A stretch of 64,000 nt of DNA from Algoriphagus aestuariicola (GTDB lineage Bacteria > Bacteroidota > Bacteroidia > Cytophagales > Cyclobacteriaceae): NCBI RefSeq assembly GCF_017254835.1, contig NZ_JAFKCW010000001.1, positions 62,001-126,000 on the forward strand, given 5' to 3'. The translations under genes were made by a program, and so were the position numbers. The number at the start of each line of letters is the position of its first letter. The first letter of the stretch is position 1. Below the pieces are notes generated by a model. That model did no database searches. It was not told where the DNA came from and was given only the letters and a program-made list of their open reading frames with translations. Below, one piece after another: positions 17,897 through 24,749 of this stretch.

Positions 17897-18553
17897 ATGG
17901 CAAGTTGTCAAAGCGTCACCTCTTCACTCATCAAAGTGGCAGGTGACTACCTGGATAAATACCAGGATTTTAGAAAAGAAGCCGCGAAAGTATTCGTGGA
18001 TACGATCATCCCCGGTACAGGGGCGTCCCAAGAGCAGTTGGAGAAATTAATTGATGGCGCAATAGATCTGCAGACCGATCTCCTGAAAAGCTATGGGAAA
18101 ATAGCAGGAGGAAGCGGTGCTCAGATTGGCGCCCGAGATTTGGTGATTCCTACCAAAAAAGTAACCGGAACTTTAATAGTCACGGAGCGGACCTTTTTTG
18201 TTGCTCCTTCACCATTCGACAAAGTGATTGTAACGATCAAAAAAACTGATGGTAAGGCTGGAGCGGATATTTGTGTTTGTGCAAAGTACGCGAGCGGAGA
18301 GTATTTCAACAAAAAGGAAAAGTCAATTGACAAAGGGAGTGATTCGGATGGTGACGAAGCGAGATTTGTGCTTGCGGATATGGCAGAAAAGTTCACCACG
18401 ATTCATTTGGTTCACAAAGGTTTTCCGACGGACAAGTTTGAATACACGGTGAAAGTGGAGGGAGAGTTCAACGAGGAAAAAATGAAGAAACTTGCTGGCC
18501 CAACTCCCATCAAGCATGGATCAGGAGCAATCAGGCCTGCGACAAAAGTGTAA
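17897..18553 (+). CDS. Uncharacterised 218-residue protein
   Basis: I do not recognise this protein. It lacks a signal peptide and membrane segments. Residues 1-75 look helical (KVAGDYLDKYQDFRKEAAK, QEQLEKLIDGAIDLQTDLLKSYG). Residues 85-195 look like a beta-sandwich (RDLVIPTKKVTGTLIVTE, FDKVIVTIKKTDGK, TTIHLVHKGFPTD), and the tail is basic and glycine-rich. It starts at the first ATG in the frame and is followed by a good terminator, so it appears to be a one-gene unit placed after the kinase-regulator pair and inside the mutarotase-flanked segment. It could be the output gene of that two-component system; this rests on position only. Confidence 0.65.
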   Translation: MASCQSVTSSLIKVAGDYLDKYQDFRKEAAKVFVDTIIPGTGASQEQLEKLIDGAIDLQTDLLKSYGKIAGGSGAQIGARDLVIPTKKVTGTLIVTERTFFVAPSPFDKVIVTIKKTDGKAGADICVCAKYASGEYFNKKEKSIDKGSDSDGDEARFVLADMAEKFTTIHLVHKGFPTDKFEYTVKVEGEFNEEKMKKLAGPTPIKHGSGAIRPATKV

Positions 18554-18593
18554 CAAGTGAGACTATAGAAGTCAGGCCAAAAACCAGAGATGA

Positions 18594-18624
18594 AAGCCAG
18601 CTATCCAAATTGGCTGGCTTTTTT
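18594..18624 (+). terminator. Rho-independent terminator of the 218-residue protein gene
   Basis: The stem AAGCCAG / CTGGCTT, extended by an inner CCAAATTGG pairing, is followed by six T on the plus strand, 41 bases after the stop codon. Confidence 0.8.
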
Positions 18625-18669
18625 CCTGAAATTTATTTCCCGTGCAAATCGCTAATAGCCCTAGCCGGA

Positions 18670-19011
18670 CTACAAGCCAGATTTGAAAATCCGATCCATT
18701 AGCACCCACTTTTCCCCGGGCTTTGCCCAAGGGATAGGCTGCTGAAATCCCCACATCAGTTCCTCCCACTTGGCGATGATGGGATTTGCAGCGTCCATTT
18801 CCGCCTTTTTCTCAAAAGTGAACTCATCCACCGTCTCCAAAATCATAAACATCCGGTTACCGGTACGGAAGATCTCAATGTTCAGGATGCCACAGTCAAT
18901 GTCGTGTTGGGTAACCTCCGGCCATGCCGCTCCGGGGGCGTGGTGTTGCTCATAAATGCGGATGGATTCGGGGTCGTCAATGAGGTCAAGGGTGAGGCAG
19001 AAGCGTTTCAT
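18670..19011 (-). CDS. rhaM: L-rhamnose mutarotase
   Basis: The protein has 113 residues, close to the family's usual 104-115. It interconverts the alpha and beta anomers of L-rhamnose (or a related 6-deoxyhexose). The family motifs are clear: YEQHHAPGAAWPEV near residues 20-35 with the active-site His pair, and LMWGFQQPIPWAKPGEKW near the C-terminus. It lies first in plus-strand coordinates, and last in transcription, of a minus-strand group with a ketose 3-epimerase, a zinc dehydrogenase and an aldo/keto reductase. A truncated second copy lies at 14486-14707. Confidence 0.92.
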   Translation of the reverse strand: MKRFCLTLDLIDDPESIRIYEQHHAPGAAWPEVTQHDIDCGILNIEIFRTGNRMFMILETVDEFTFEKKAEMDAANPIIAKWEELMWGFQQPIPWAKPGEKWVLMDRIFKSGL

Positions 19012-19026
19012 GGAGGGGATTCTAAA

Positions 19027-19104
19027 ATTGAAATATTGGAAAATTGGGATATTGCTGAGCCAGAAAGTTGCAAAGTTGTCGTCGCGCTAATTGGTACTTT
19101 GTAC
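19027..19104. repeat. Degenerate short repeats between rhaM and the epimerase gene
   Basis: ATTGAAATATTG (19027-19038) is repeated as ATTGGGATATTG (19043-19054), then AAAGTTG occurs twice, and TACTTTGT occurs twice around 19100-19125, running into the 3' end of the epimerase gene. No stem-loop is formed. This matches the other word-repeat spacers of this window. Confidence 0.45.
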
Positions 19105-19935
19105 TTAATACTTTGTGCTAAAGTATTCCCGAAACGCCTTGATCGTTTGCTCCGCCGCCGCATCGGGATTTGGATAGGGGAAGGCCTCCGCGGACACATA
19201 GCCAGAATAGCCGATATTCTTGAGCGCTTCCGCGATCGGCGCCATGTCGGTATGGCCCATTCCCATTGGTCTTCGGTTGGAGTCTGCGAAATGCACATGT
19301 CCAATGTACTTTCCGAAATCCCGGATGGTCTGGGATAGATTTTCCTCCTCGATGTTCATGTGAAAGAGGTCTGCCAGCACCTTGACGTTGCGGGTCTTTA
19401 AGTAGGGCTGGAGGTTGTCAAAGACAAAGAGTTGATTGAAACCGTTGCACTCATACCTATTCAGCGGTTCTATAAGCAGTGGCACGCCCTCTTGGTCTGC
19501 CTGATCGCCAAGTTGCTCCAAGGCTTCGACAAAAAAGCCAAAGGCCTCTTCCATTTTAGGCCCGCTTCCCAATCCCCAGTTGCCCTGCATCGAACCAATA
19601 ATCGCCGGTGCGCCAAATTTGGCTCCGAAGGAAATCATCTCTGAGATAAACGAAAGGGCATTTTTCCTGATCTCCAAATCGGGATCAGTCAGGGTGAGTC
19701 CATGGAGCACTTTTCCCGCCCCGGTACCCACAGCCGCGACTAGCAATCCGTAGTGATCCAGCCTTTGGCGCAGATGTTCGACATTCAAGTCATTTCCGGA
19801 GCGTGTGAAGAGTTCTACCCCGTCAAAGCCCAGTTCAGCGGCTTTTCGCAGGCTTTCCTCTAAGTCATGCCAATAGATCCATGGCCCGGAGCTCATGGTG
19901 TCAATCAAGTTGATGGTAACGGCAGATCGAATCAT
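19105..19935 (-). CDS. Ketose 3-epimerase-like sugar isomerase/epimerase (TIM barrel, AP endonuclease 2 superfamily)
   Basis: The protein has 276 residues and belongs to the D-tagatose/D-psicose 3-epimerase-like xylose-isomerase TIM-barrel group. The four metal ligands fit the family pattern with correct spacing: Glu156 (LIEPLNRYE), Asp189 (LADLFHMNIEEE), His215 (GHVHFADSNRR) and Glu250 (SAEAFP). The reaction would be epimerisation at C3 of a free ketose. The start is ATG directly after a 3-base gap from the dehydrogenase stop, so the two are translationally close. Together with the mutarotase, it suggests entry of an unusual or deoxy sugar. The substrate is undetermined. Confidence 0.85.
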   Translation of the reverse strand: MIRSAVTINLIDTMSSGPWIYWHDLEESLRKAAELGFDGVELFTRSGNDLNVEHLRQRLDHYGLLVAAVGTGAGKVLHGLTLTDPDLEIRKNALSFISEMISFGAKFGAPAIIGSMQGNWGLGSGPKMEEAFGFFVEALEQLGDQADQEGVPLLIEPLNRYECNGFNQLFVFDNLQPYLKTRNVKVLADLFHMNIEEENLSQTIRDFGKYIGHVHFADSNRRPMGMGHTDMAPIAEALKNIGYSGYVSAEAFPYPNPDAAAEQTIKAFREYFSTKY

Positions 19936-19938
19936 AGC

Positions 19939-20964
19939 TTATCGGTCAAAATCTATCATGATTTTGATAATTCCTTGTGGATTTTCCGACCAGGACTTTA
20001 GCGTTTCGGGGCCTTCGTCGATCGAGATGACTTTTGAGATAACTTCGTCGACGGGGAATTTGCCTTCCTCCAGATAGGAGATGACTTCCGGAAAATCCTC
20101 TCTTCCCACGCAGTTTCTGGACCCCAAGATTTCGATTTCTTTCTGCACAAATAGCGATGTGTTAAACTCCACGGGTGCCTTGGCGTAGCCGATGCACACC
20201 ACCCGGCCTAGGAACGCGACTTCCTCAACGGCACTTCGATAGGTAAGTGGGCTTCCCACGGCTTCGATGATGACATCGGGACCGTCGCCATTGGTCAGCT
20301 CTTGGAGTTTTTCGTGAAGATCAACTTTGGAGGGGTTTATGGTGTGGGCTACGCCGATTTTTTTGGCGATTTCCAGTTTACTATCGTCGATGTCTATGGC
20401 AATCACGGTGGCTTTTCGGCTTACGGCCGAGGCGACTGCGCCGAGTCCCACGATGCCGCAACCCATCACTGCGACGGTATCTTCAGCACTGACCCGACCG
20501 CGGGCAGCTGCGTGAAAGCCTACAGTCAGCGGCTCTGCGAGGGCAAGTTCACGTAGGCTAAGTTTCTTGGAGATAAAGAGATCTTTCCAAGGCGCACAGA
20601 TATATCGGGTCATGGCGCCAGGTCGACGCACTCCCATGGTTTTGTTGGTCTTGCAGGCATTGGGGCGGCCTTTTCGGCAAGCTACACAGTTGCCGCAGGC
20701 TAGATAGGGGTAAAGCGTGACTTGGTCGCCAATTTGGATGGTGTCCGGCACATCGGAGCCCAAGTCCACCACGGTGGCTCCGACTTCGTGACCGAGGATA
20801 TTCGGATATTCCTGCAGCGGAAAAAGCCCTCTGAAGCCGTTCATGTCTCCACCGCAAAATCCGACCATCCCCACTTCCAGCAGGACTTCTCCTGCTTTGG
20901 GCGAGGGCTTTTCGATCTCGCGAACTTCTGATTTTCCGATTTCGGTAAGAAAAAGTGCTTTCAT
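19939..20964 (-). CDS. Zinc-dependent medium-chain alcohol/sugar dehydrogenase
   Basis: The protein has 341 residues. Catalytic zinc ligands are Cys37, His59 and Glu60 (ILGHE), and the structural-zinc lobe has four cysteines at 90, 93, 96 and 104. The NAD-binding motif is GCGIVGLGAVASA. This is the sorbitol/threonine/galactitol dehydrogenase branch, oxidising a polyol or sugar hydroxyl with NAD(P)+. Its stop lies 3 bases before the epimerase start, so the two are co-transcribed. Oxidation of a sugar alcohol to the ketose used by the epimerase would be a consistent scheme, but is not proven. Confidence 0.88.
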   Translation of the reverse strand: MKALFLTEIGKSEVREIEKPSPKAGEVLLEVGMVGFCGGDMNGFRGLFPLQEYPNILGHEVGATVVDLGSDVPDTIQIGDQVTLYPYLACGNCVACRKGRPNACKTNKTMGVRRPGAMTRYICAPWKDLFISKKLSLRELALAEPLTVGFHAAARGRVSAEDTVAVMGCGIVGLGAVASAVSRKATVIAIDIDDSKLEIAKKIGVAHTINPSKVDLHEKLQELTNGDGPDVIIEAVGSPLTYRSAVEEVAFLGRVVCIGYAKAPVEFNTSLFVQKEIEILGSRNCVGREDFPEVISYLEEGKFPVDEVISKVISIDEGPETLKSWSENPQGIIKIMIDFDR

Positions 20965-20973
20965 TTTTATTGA

Positions 20974-20996
20974 CGATTTACGAAATACGATTTACG
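20974..20996. repeat. 9-bp direct repeat CGATTTACG x2
   Basis: CGATTTACG occurs at 20974-20982 and 20988-20996, separated by AAATA, immediately upstream of the dehydrogenase start. It could be part of a regulatory site, or belong to the same class of degenerate spacers as 21095-21162. Confidence 0.5.
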
Positions 20997-21094
20997 CGCT
21001 TTCCGGAAGTGTTTTGCCCCTTCCTCTTTGCAGCGTTCCTGCTTTTCCACCTGCATCTACTTACTGCTTACAAATTTTACCACTCACTTGAGTT

Positions 21095-21162
21095 TCTCGA
21101 TACTTAGGTCTAGCTTCTTGTGTCTTGATACTAAAGTCTTGATACTTACATCTAGCTACTTG
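21095..21162. repeat. Degenerate 26-bp direct repeat with interleaved half unit
   Basis: The unit TCTYGATACTTA..TCTAGCT.CTTG occurs at 21095-21120 and 21137-21162 (about 21-22 of 26 bases shared). Between them, 21121-21136 holds a shorter copy of the TCTTGATACT word, which thus appears three times in 68 bases. The repeat lies just after the 3' end of the aldo/keto reductase gene and upstream of the dehydrogenase. Confidence 0.7.
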
Positions 21163-21165
21163 CCA

Positions 21166-22098
21166 CTAAATATTGTTTTCCGCCTTTCCCTCAAACCACA
21201 TGCGGTTTTTATAAGGTGCGACAAGCGCTTGAATTTTTTCCAACAATTCCGAAGGGATTTCAAAGTCCACCGCAGCAACGTTTTGCTTCACCACATTCAG
21301 TTCGCACATGCCTACAATCGTGGTCACGACATTCGGATGTTTCAACGCATAACGTAGCGCCACATCGCTTAGACGGACGCCATAGCTCTTGCAGAGCTCC
21401 AACATAACCGGTTGCAAAGCCTTGACCTCGTCCGGGGATCGGTGCCAAGGCGGCAAACTCCCGTCGGAGAGTATACGCTGCATCAGCGGCGCTGCATTCA
21501 TCAGCCCGAAGCCCATCTCCTTCGAAAGAGGTACTAGTTCGTCGTTGATCTCATCTTCCAGAAGGTTGTAATGCCCCCAGGAGAGTACCGTGTCGGGATT
21601 GGTTTCTCTGGCGATTTGGGCGAGATAGCGAACTGGCAGACCGGTGATGCCCCAGAAACGGGCTTTTCCGGACTTTAGCACTTCCTGAATTGCGGGGACA
21701 GCTTCTTCAAGGATGATCCGTTTATCCACAAACTCAATGTCGTGTAACTGAAAGAGGTCGAGGTAATCGGTTTTCAGCCGTGTGAGGGATTCGTCAATAC
21801 TCTGAAGGATTTTTTTTCTGGAGAAATCAAAGTCCTGTAAACCATATCTACCGCATTTACTGGCCAGGATGATGTCTTTTCGCGTTCCCTCTAGGGCTTT
21901 TCCCAATCGGCTTTCTGCTAAAGTCAAACCATAAAAAGGCGACACATCGAAGAAATTGACTCCATGATCCAGTGCGTAATGCACCGTCGAAATTGCCTCG
22001 CTTTCGTCCACAGGGTCAAATACATTGCCCATGGGAGAAGCTCCAAAACCAAGAATGGAGACTTCCAGGCCTGTTTTTCCAAGTGTCCGGTACTGCAT
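21166..22098 (-). CDS. Aldo/keto reductase, L-galactose/L-fucose 1-dehydrogenase-like
   Basis: The protein has 310 residues and an AKR TIM barrel with the catalytic tetrad Asp51, Tyr56 (FDVSPFYG), Lys81 (ASKCGRY) and His119 (QLHDIEF). The pattern GFGASPMGNVF, FDVSPFYGLTLAE, SKCGRYG and WGITGLPVRYL is very like plant L-galactose dehydrogenase and bacterial L-fucose/D-threo-aldose 1-dehydrogenases, which oxidise the anomeric carbon to a lactone with NAD(P)+. That product class, after lactone opening, is a substrate for enolase-superfamily dehydratases such as those at 3529 and 5865. It lies upstream of the dehydrogenase-epimerase-mutarotase genes, separated by a repeat-containing gap. Family and subgroup are well supported; the preferred sugar is inferred. 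Confidence 0.87.
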   Translation of the reverse strand: MQYRTLGKTGLEVSILGFGASPMGNVFDPVDESEAISTVHYALDHGVNFFDVSPFYGLTLAESRLGKALEGTRKDIILASKCGRYGLQDFDFSRKKILQSIDESLTRLKTDYLDLFQLHDIEFVDKRIILEEAVPAIQEVLKSGKARFWGITGLPVRYLAQIARETNPDTVLSWGHYNLLEDEINDELVPLSKEMGFGLMNAAPLMQRILSDGSLPPWHRSPDEVKALQPVMLELCKSYGVRLSDVALRYALKHPNVVTTIVGMCELNVVKQNVAAVDFEIPSELLEKIQALVAPYKNRMWFEGKAENNI

Positions 22099-22264
22099 AG
22101 GTTAGTAAATTGGGTTTTTGAGCTTCAGAGGACAAGATAAAAGAATTTCGAGAAGTCTTTGTCCTGTATGCTTAATTGTCGGGTGACCAAAGACCTACGT
22201 CGTACACTGCCCTTGGAACTTACTAGCGCACGTTGGCTATTGATTGTCAAAAAGGATTTATCAC

Positions 22265-23071
22265 CTACAGATTATTCCCGTTCAGAATAGTTCCATCTTT
22301 TACAGTCTTGAGATAGGTGATGGCTTTGCCGTCTTCGCCGACTTCGCAGACGCGATAGCAGGGGAAAGGATTACCCCAGCTGCCTCCAAAGTGGCCGGAC
22401 CAAAGGAAGGGCTTCTTCTTGTAAAGCATAATTCCGTCTACGTCGTGGTCATGGCCATGGAAGGTCGCGCGGAGATTTGGATAGCTGGCGATCAGATCAA
22501 GCATCTCCTCGCAGGCGATACCATGTCGGGTCCAGTCGTTTTGGGAGATGTGGACAAAAAGAAAGACATGGGAAAGGTCTTTGTAGGATTCCAGTTTTGA
22601 TTTCAGAAAACCAGTGTCCGCGCAGAGGTACTCTCCCTTTTCATTGGAAGAGCTGGATAGTATGATCCCGTGGTTTTCCTTGCTGATCCAGCCAAAATTG
22701 TCCGGCCGCCCCCAGGTTTGCTGCCAAACTTGATCCGAAACCCGGTCATGGTTACCTCTTGTAGTGTAGTAAGGGACAGGCAGTCGGTCATATACCTTTT
22801 TCACCTCCGGCATCCACTTGGGATCGTCGTGGATCAGATCTCCGTTAAAAACCACAAAATCGACATTTTCCTCTTTGTTGATCGCTTCAATCAATTGGCT
22901 ATGGGAAGTTTCAAAATCTGTGTTGGGTTGTCCAAAATGTCCGTCCGAGGCGGTGATGAATTTGAGACGGGTGGCTTTCGGGAAGTCCATCTTCCCGTAG
23001 GAGATAAAAGGTAGAGTCATTAGCGAGGTGCCAAGGAGGCTGATTTTTTGGAGAAAGGGGCGTCGATGCAT
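22265..23071 (-). CDS. Exported metallophosphoesterase
   Basis: The protein has 268 residues with calcineurin-like metal motifs: TASDGHFG, FNGDLIHDD, TTRGNHDR, FVHISQND and FHGHDHDVDG. The N-terminus MHRRPFLQKISLLGTSLMTLPF has a twin arginine followed by FLQK and a hydrophobic stretch, so Tat export to the periplasm is likely. It would hydrolyse a phosphomonoester or diester. It lies 166 bases upstream of the aldo/keto reductase on the same strand; a shared transcript is possible but not shown. Confidence 0.85.
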   Translation of the reverse strand: MHRRPFLQKISLLGTSLMTLPFISYGKMDFPKATRLKFITASDGHFGQPNTDFETSHSQLIEAINKEENVDFVVFNGDLIHDDPKWMPEVKKVYDRLPVPYYTTRGNHDRVSDQVWQQTWGRPDNFGWISKENHGIILSSSSNEKGEYLCADTGFLKSKLESYKDLSHVFLFVHISQNDWTRHGIACEEMLDLIASYPNLRATFHGHDHDVDGIMLYKKKPFLWSGHFGGSWGNPFPCYRVCEVGEDGKAITYLKTVKDGTILNGNNL

Positions 23072-23228
23072 ACCGTTAAGTTATAGAATAGGCTTTGAAA
23101 ATGGAAGGTAGGTATTGGGTCTCAAAGCCCTTTGCATGTTGAACGCGTTTTCCTCAGTCATTGCTTCGACACTTGCTTCTGGTCACGATGGGGTAGTGTT
23201 CACCCTTTGAGGAGTTGGCAAACCTAAG

Positions 23229-23259
23229 CGGTGGTCCAAATTTTTGATATGGACCACCG
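23229..23259 (-). terminator. Strong hairpin after the DoxX gene
   Basis: A perfect 10-bp stem (CGGTGGTCCA / TGGACCACCG) with an 11-base A/T loop lies 12 bases beyond the DoxX stop codon on the minus strand. There is no following U-run, so it may be a 3' stabiliser rather than a true intrinsic terminator. Confidence 0.55.
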
Positions 23260-23270
23260 GTTAAGAAGGG

Positions 23271-23657
23271 CTAAGCGAGGGTCCGGTAGCCGTAAATCTT
23301 GTGATAGTTTACATAGGAGACAATCAGGATACCCAGTATGATTAGGGGCATGATGGTCTGAAAACCCATGCCATCCACTACCCAGTGGCTGATGCAGGCG
23401 AAGATAAAGTCAAAGGCAAATCCCGCATACACCCACTCCTTGACCCGCTTGGGAAGGCTGGGGATCATGATAAGAACGGATCCTGCGATCTTGAACACGA
23501 CCAGTGCGAGGCCAAAGTAATCGGGATAGCCCAAATGGCGAACGCCTTCCTTGCCGAGCTCAGACTGAGAGTAGAGAGCGGGCATCACACCCTCAAAAAG
23601 GAAGATGAAGGTCGTGGCAGCCCAGTAGATAATAACAGTGGATTTGGATGGTTTCAT
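23271..23657 (-). CDS. DoxX-family membrane protein
   Basis: The protein has 128 residues with four hydrophobic helices (WAATTFIFLFEGVMPAL, FGLALVVFKIAGSVLIMIP, VYAGFAFDFIFACISHWV, IMPLIILGILIVSYV), the usual size and layout of DoxX-like proteins. The family is linked to redox or membrane-stress tasks but has no settled activity. It appears to be a single-gene unit ending in a strong hairpin. Confidence 0.82.
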   Translation of the reverse strand: MKPSKSTVIIYWAATTFIFLFEGVMPALYSQSELGKEGVRHLGYPDYFGLALVVFKIAGSVLIMIPSLPKRVKEWVYAGFAFDFIFACISHWVVDGMGFQTIMPLIILGILIVSYVNYHKIYGYRTLA

Positions 23658-23831
23658 AGCTTTTGTTGATTCGTTTGACCAAAATTAGAACCCTCAAAAG
23701 CAAGCAAGCGACACCAATCCCGACATTCTCAATGGGGTATTACGACAGGGCCAATTACAGGCCAAAGTCATTGGGGCTTGAACTCACAGCGTGTGACCAA
23801 TTGGTTAGGCAGGATGCCTTGGAGACTGAGA

Positions 23832-24614
23832 TCATCGGATAAGATTCCGCAGGAGCAGTTTCCTTTTGGAATATCTTCTATGATAAAAGCAATGCTTTGC
23901 CGTGACGCTTTTTTTAACATCAATCGAGCTAGGAGACTGGGATTGGTTGGAGATCGCCAATTCTGGCCACTCGATGCAGGTGATCTTGTATCCCCTTTCC
24001 AAAAAAAACTGGCTTAGGCCAATCTCGCCCTTGGTGATAATGTCACACCTGTCCGTCTCCTTTGCACCAGGGAATGCCGCTCCAAGCATGTTCATGAAAA
24101 ATAGGGTGGACAGAAAGGAATAGGTTTGAATATGGGGCAAATCATCTTTCAAACTCCTGGACGGGTGATCCAGAAAGTTGATCGTACTGCCAGATATTGC
24201 CACATCCCCAAATCTTTCGAATTGCGTCACGAATCTCTTGTACCACTCTGTGCGAAAAGGACCGTAGCCGCTACGGTTTTGAAACAGGATGTAATCACTG
24301 GCTGTGGCCAACGGTCTAACTTTGTCCAAGAGCATTTGATAGGAACTAAAGTCCCGCCCAATATTGGATTTGCGGAAAACTTCCACAAGTGTGACGGTAG
24401 GATGATCTTTGAACATGGCCTTTGCCATTTTTACAAAAAGTCGGTCTATGGGATTTGACTTGCGAACATCGCTGATCGCCAGAAACAAAAACACCTGGTC
24501 AACTCCAGGATCAAGGTTTTTGATCCTTTTTAGATTTCGTAGATCCTTGTAGTAGAAAAATGAATCATTGGCTGTGGCATAGCAATGAAAGTACTTACGG
24601 GAGGTAGCGCTCAT
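23832..24614 (-). CDS. Uncharacterised protein, weakly RgpF/rhamnan-synthesis-like
   Basis: The protein has 260 residues without a signal peptide or membrane helix. The segments SNIGRDFSSYQMLLDKV and DYILFQNRSGYGPFRTEW resemble the conserved core of rhamnan-synthesis-F-type glycosyltransferases (G-R-D-F-x-S-Y, then Y-x-L-F-x-N-x-S-x-x-G-P-F). SFLSTLFFMNML and GEIGLSQFFLERGYKI also fit that pattern. If right, it would transfer a sugar in surface polysaccharide synthesis, but it stands alone and is shorter than most relatives. The ATG start at 24614 is the only one that keeps the N-terminal strand. The assignment is tentative. Confidence 0.6.
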   Translation of the reverse strand: MSATSRKYFHCYATANDSFFYYKDLRNLKRIKNLDPGVDQVFLFLAISDVRKSNPIDRLFVKMAKAMFKDHPTVTLVEVFRKSNIGRDFSSYQMLLDKVRPLATASDYILFQNRSGYGPFRTEWYKRFVTQFERFGDVAISGSTINFLDHPSRSLKDDLPHIQTYSFLSTLFFMNMLGAAFPGAKETDRCDIITKGEIGLSQFFLERGYKITCIEWPELAISNQSQSPSSIDVKKSVTAKHCFYHRRYSKRKLLLRNLIR

Positions 24615-24749
24615 GTCGTCGTCGATCTATTTTCTTGGCCTTCGAACTTCTGTCGGATTTTCGGCCATTCTTCGACAAGACGTGTGCCATTGATTTTTCA
24701 TTACAGGAAAGGGAAATTTCTCGGAACTATTCCGAAGTAGTCATGAATC

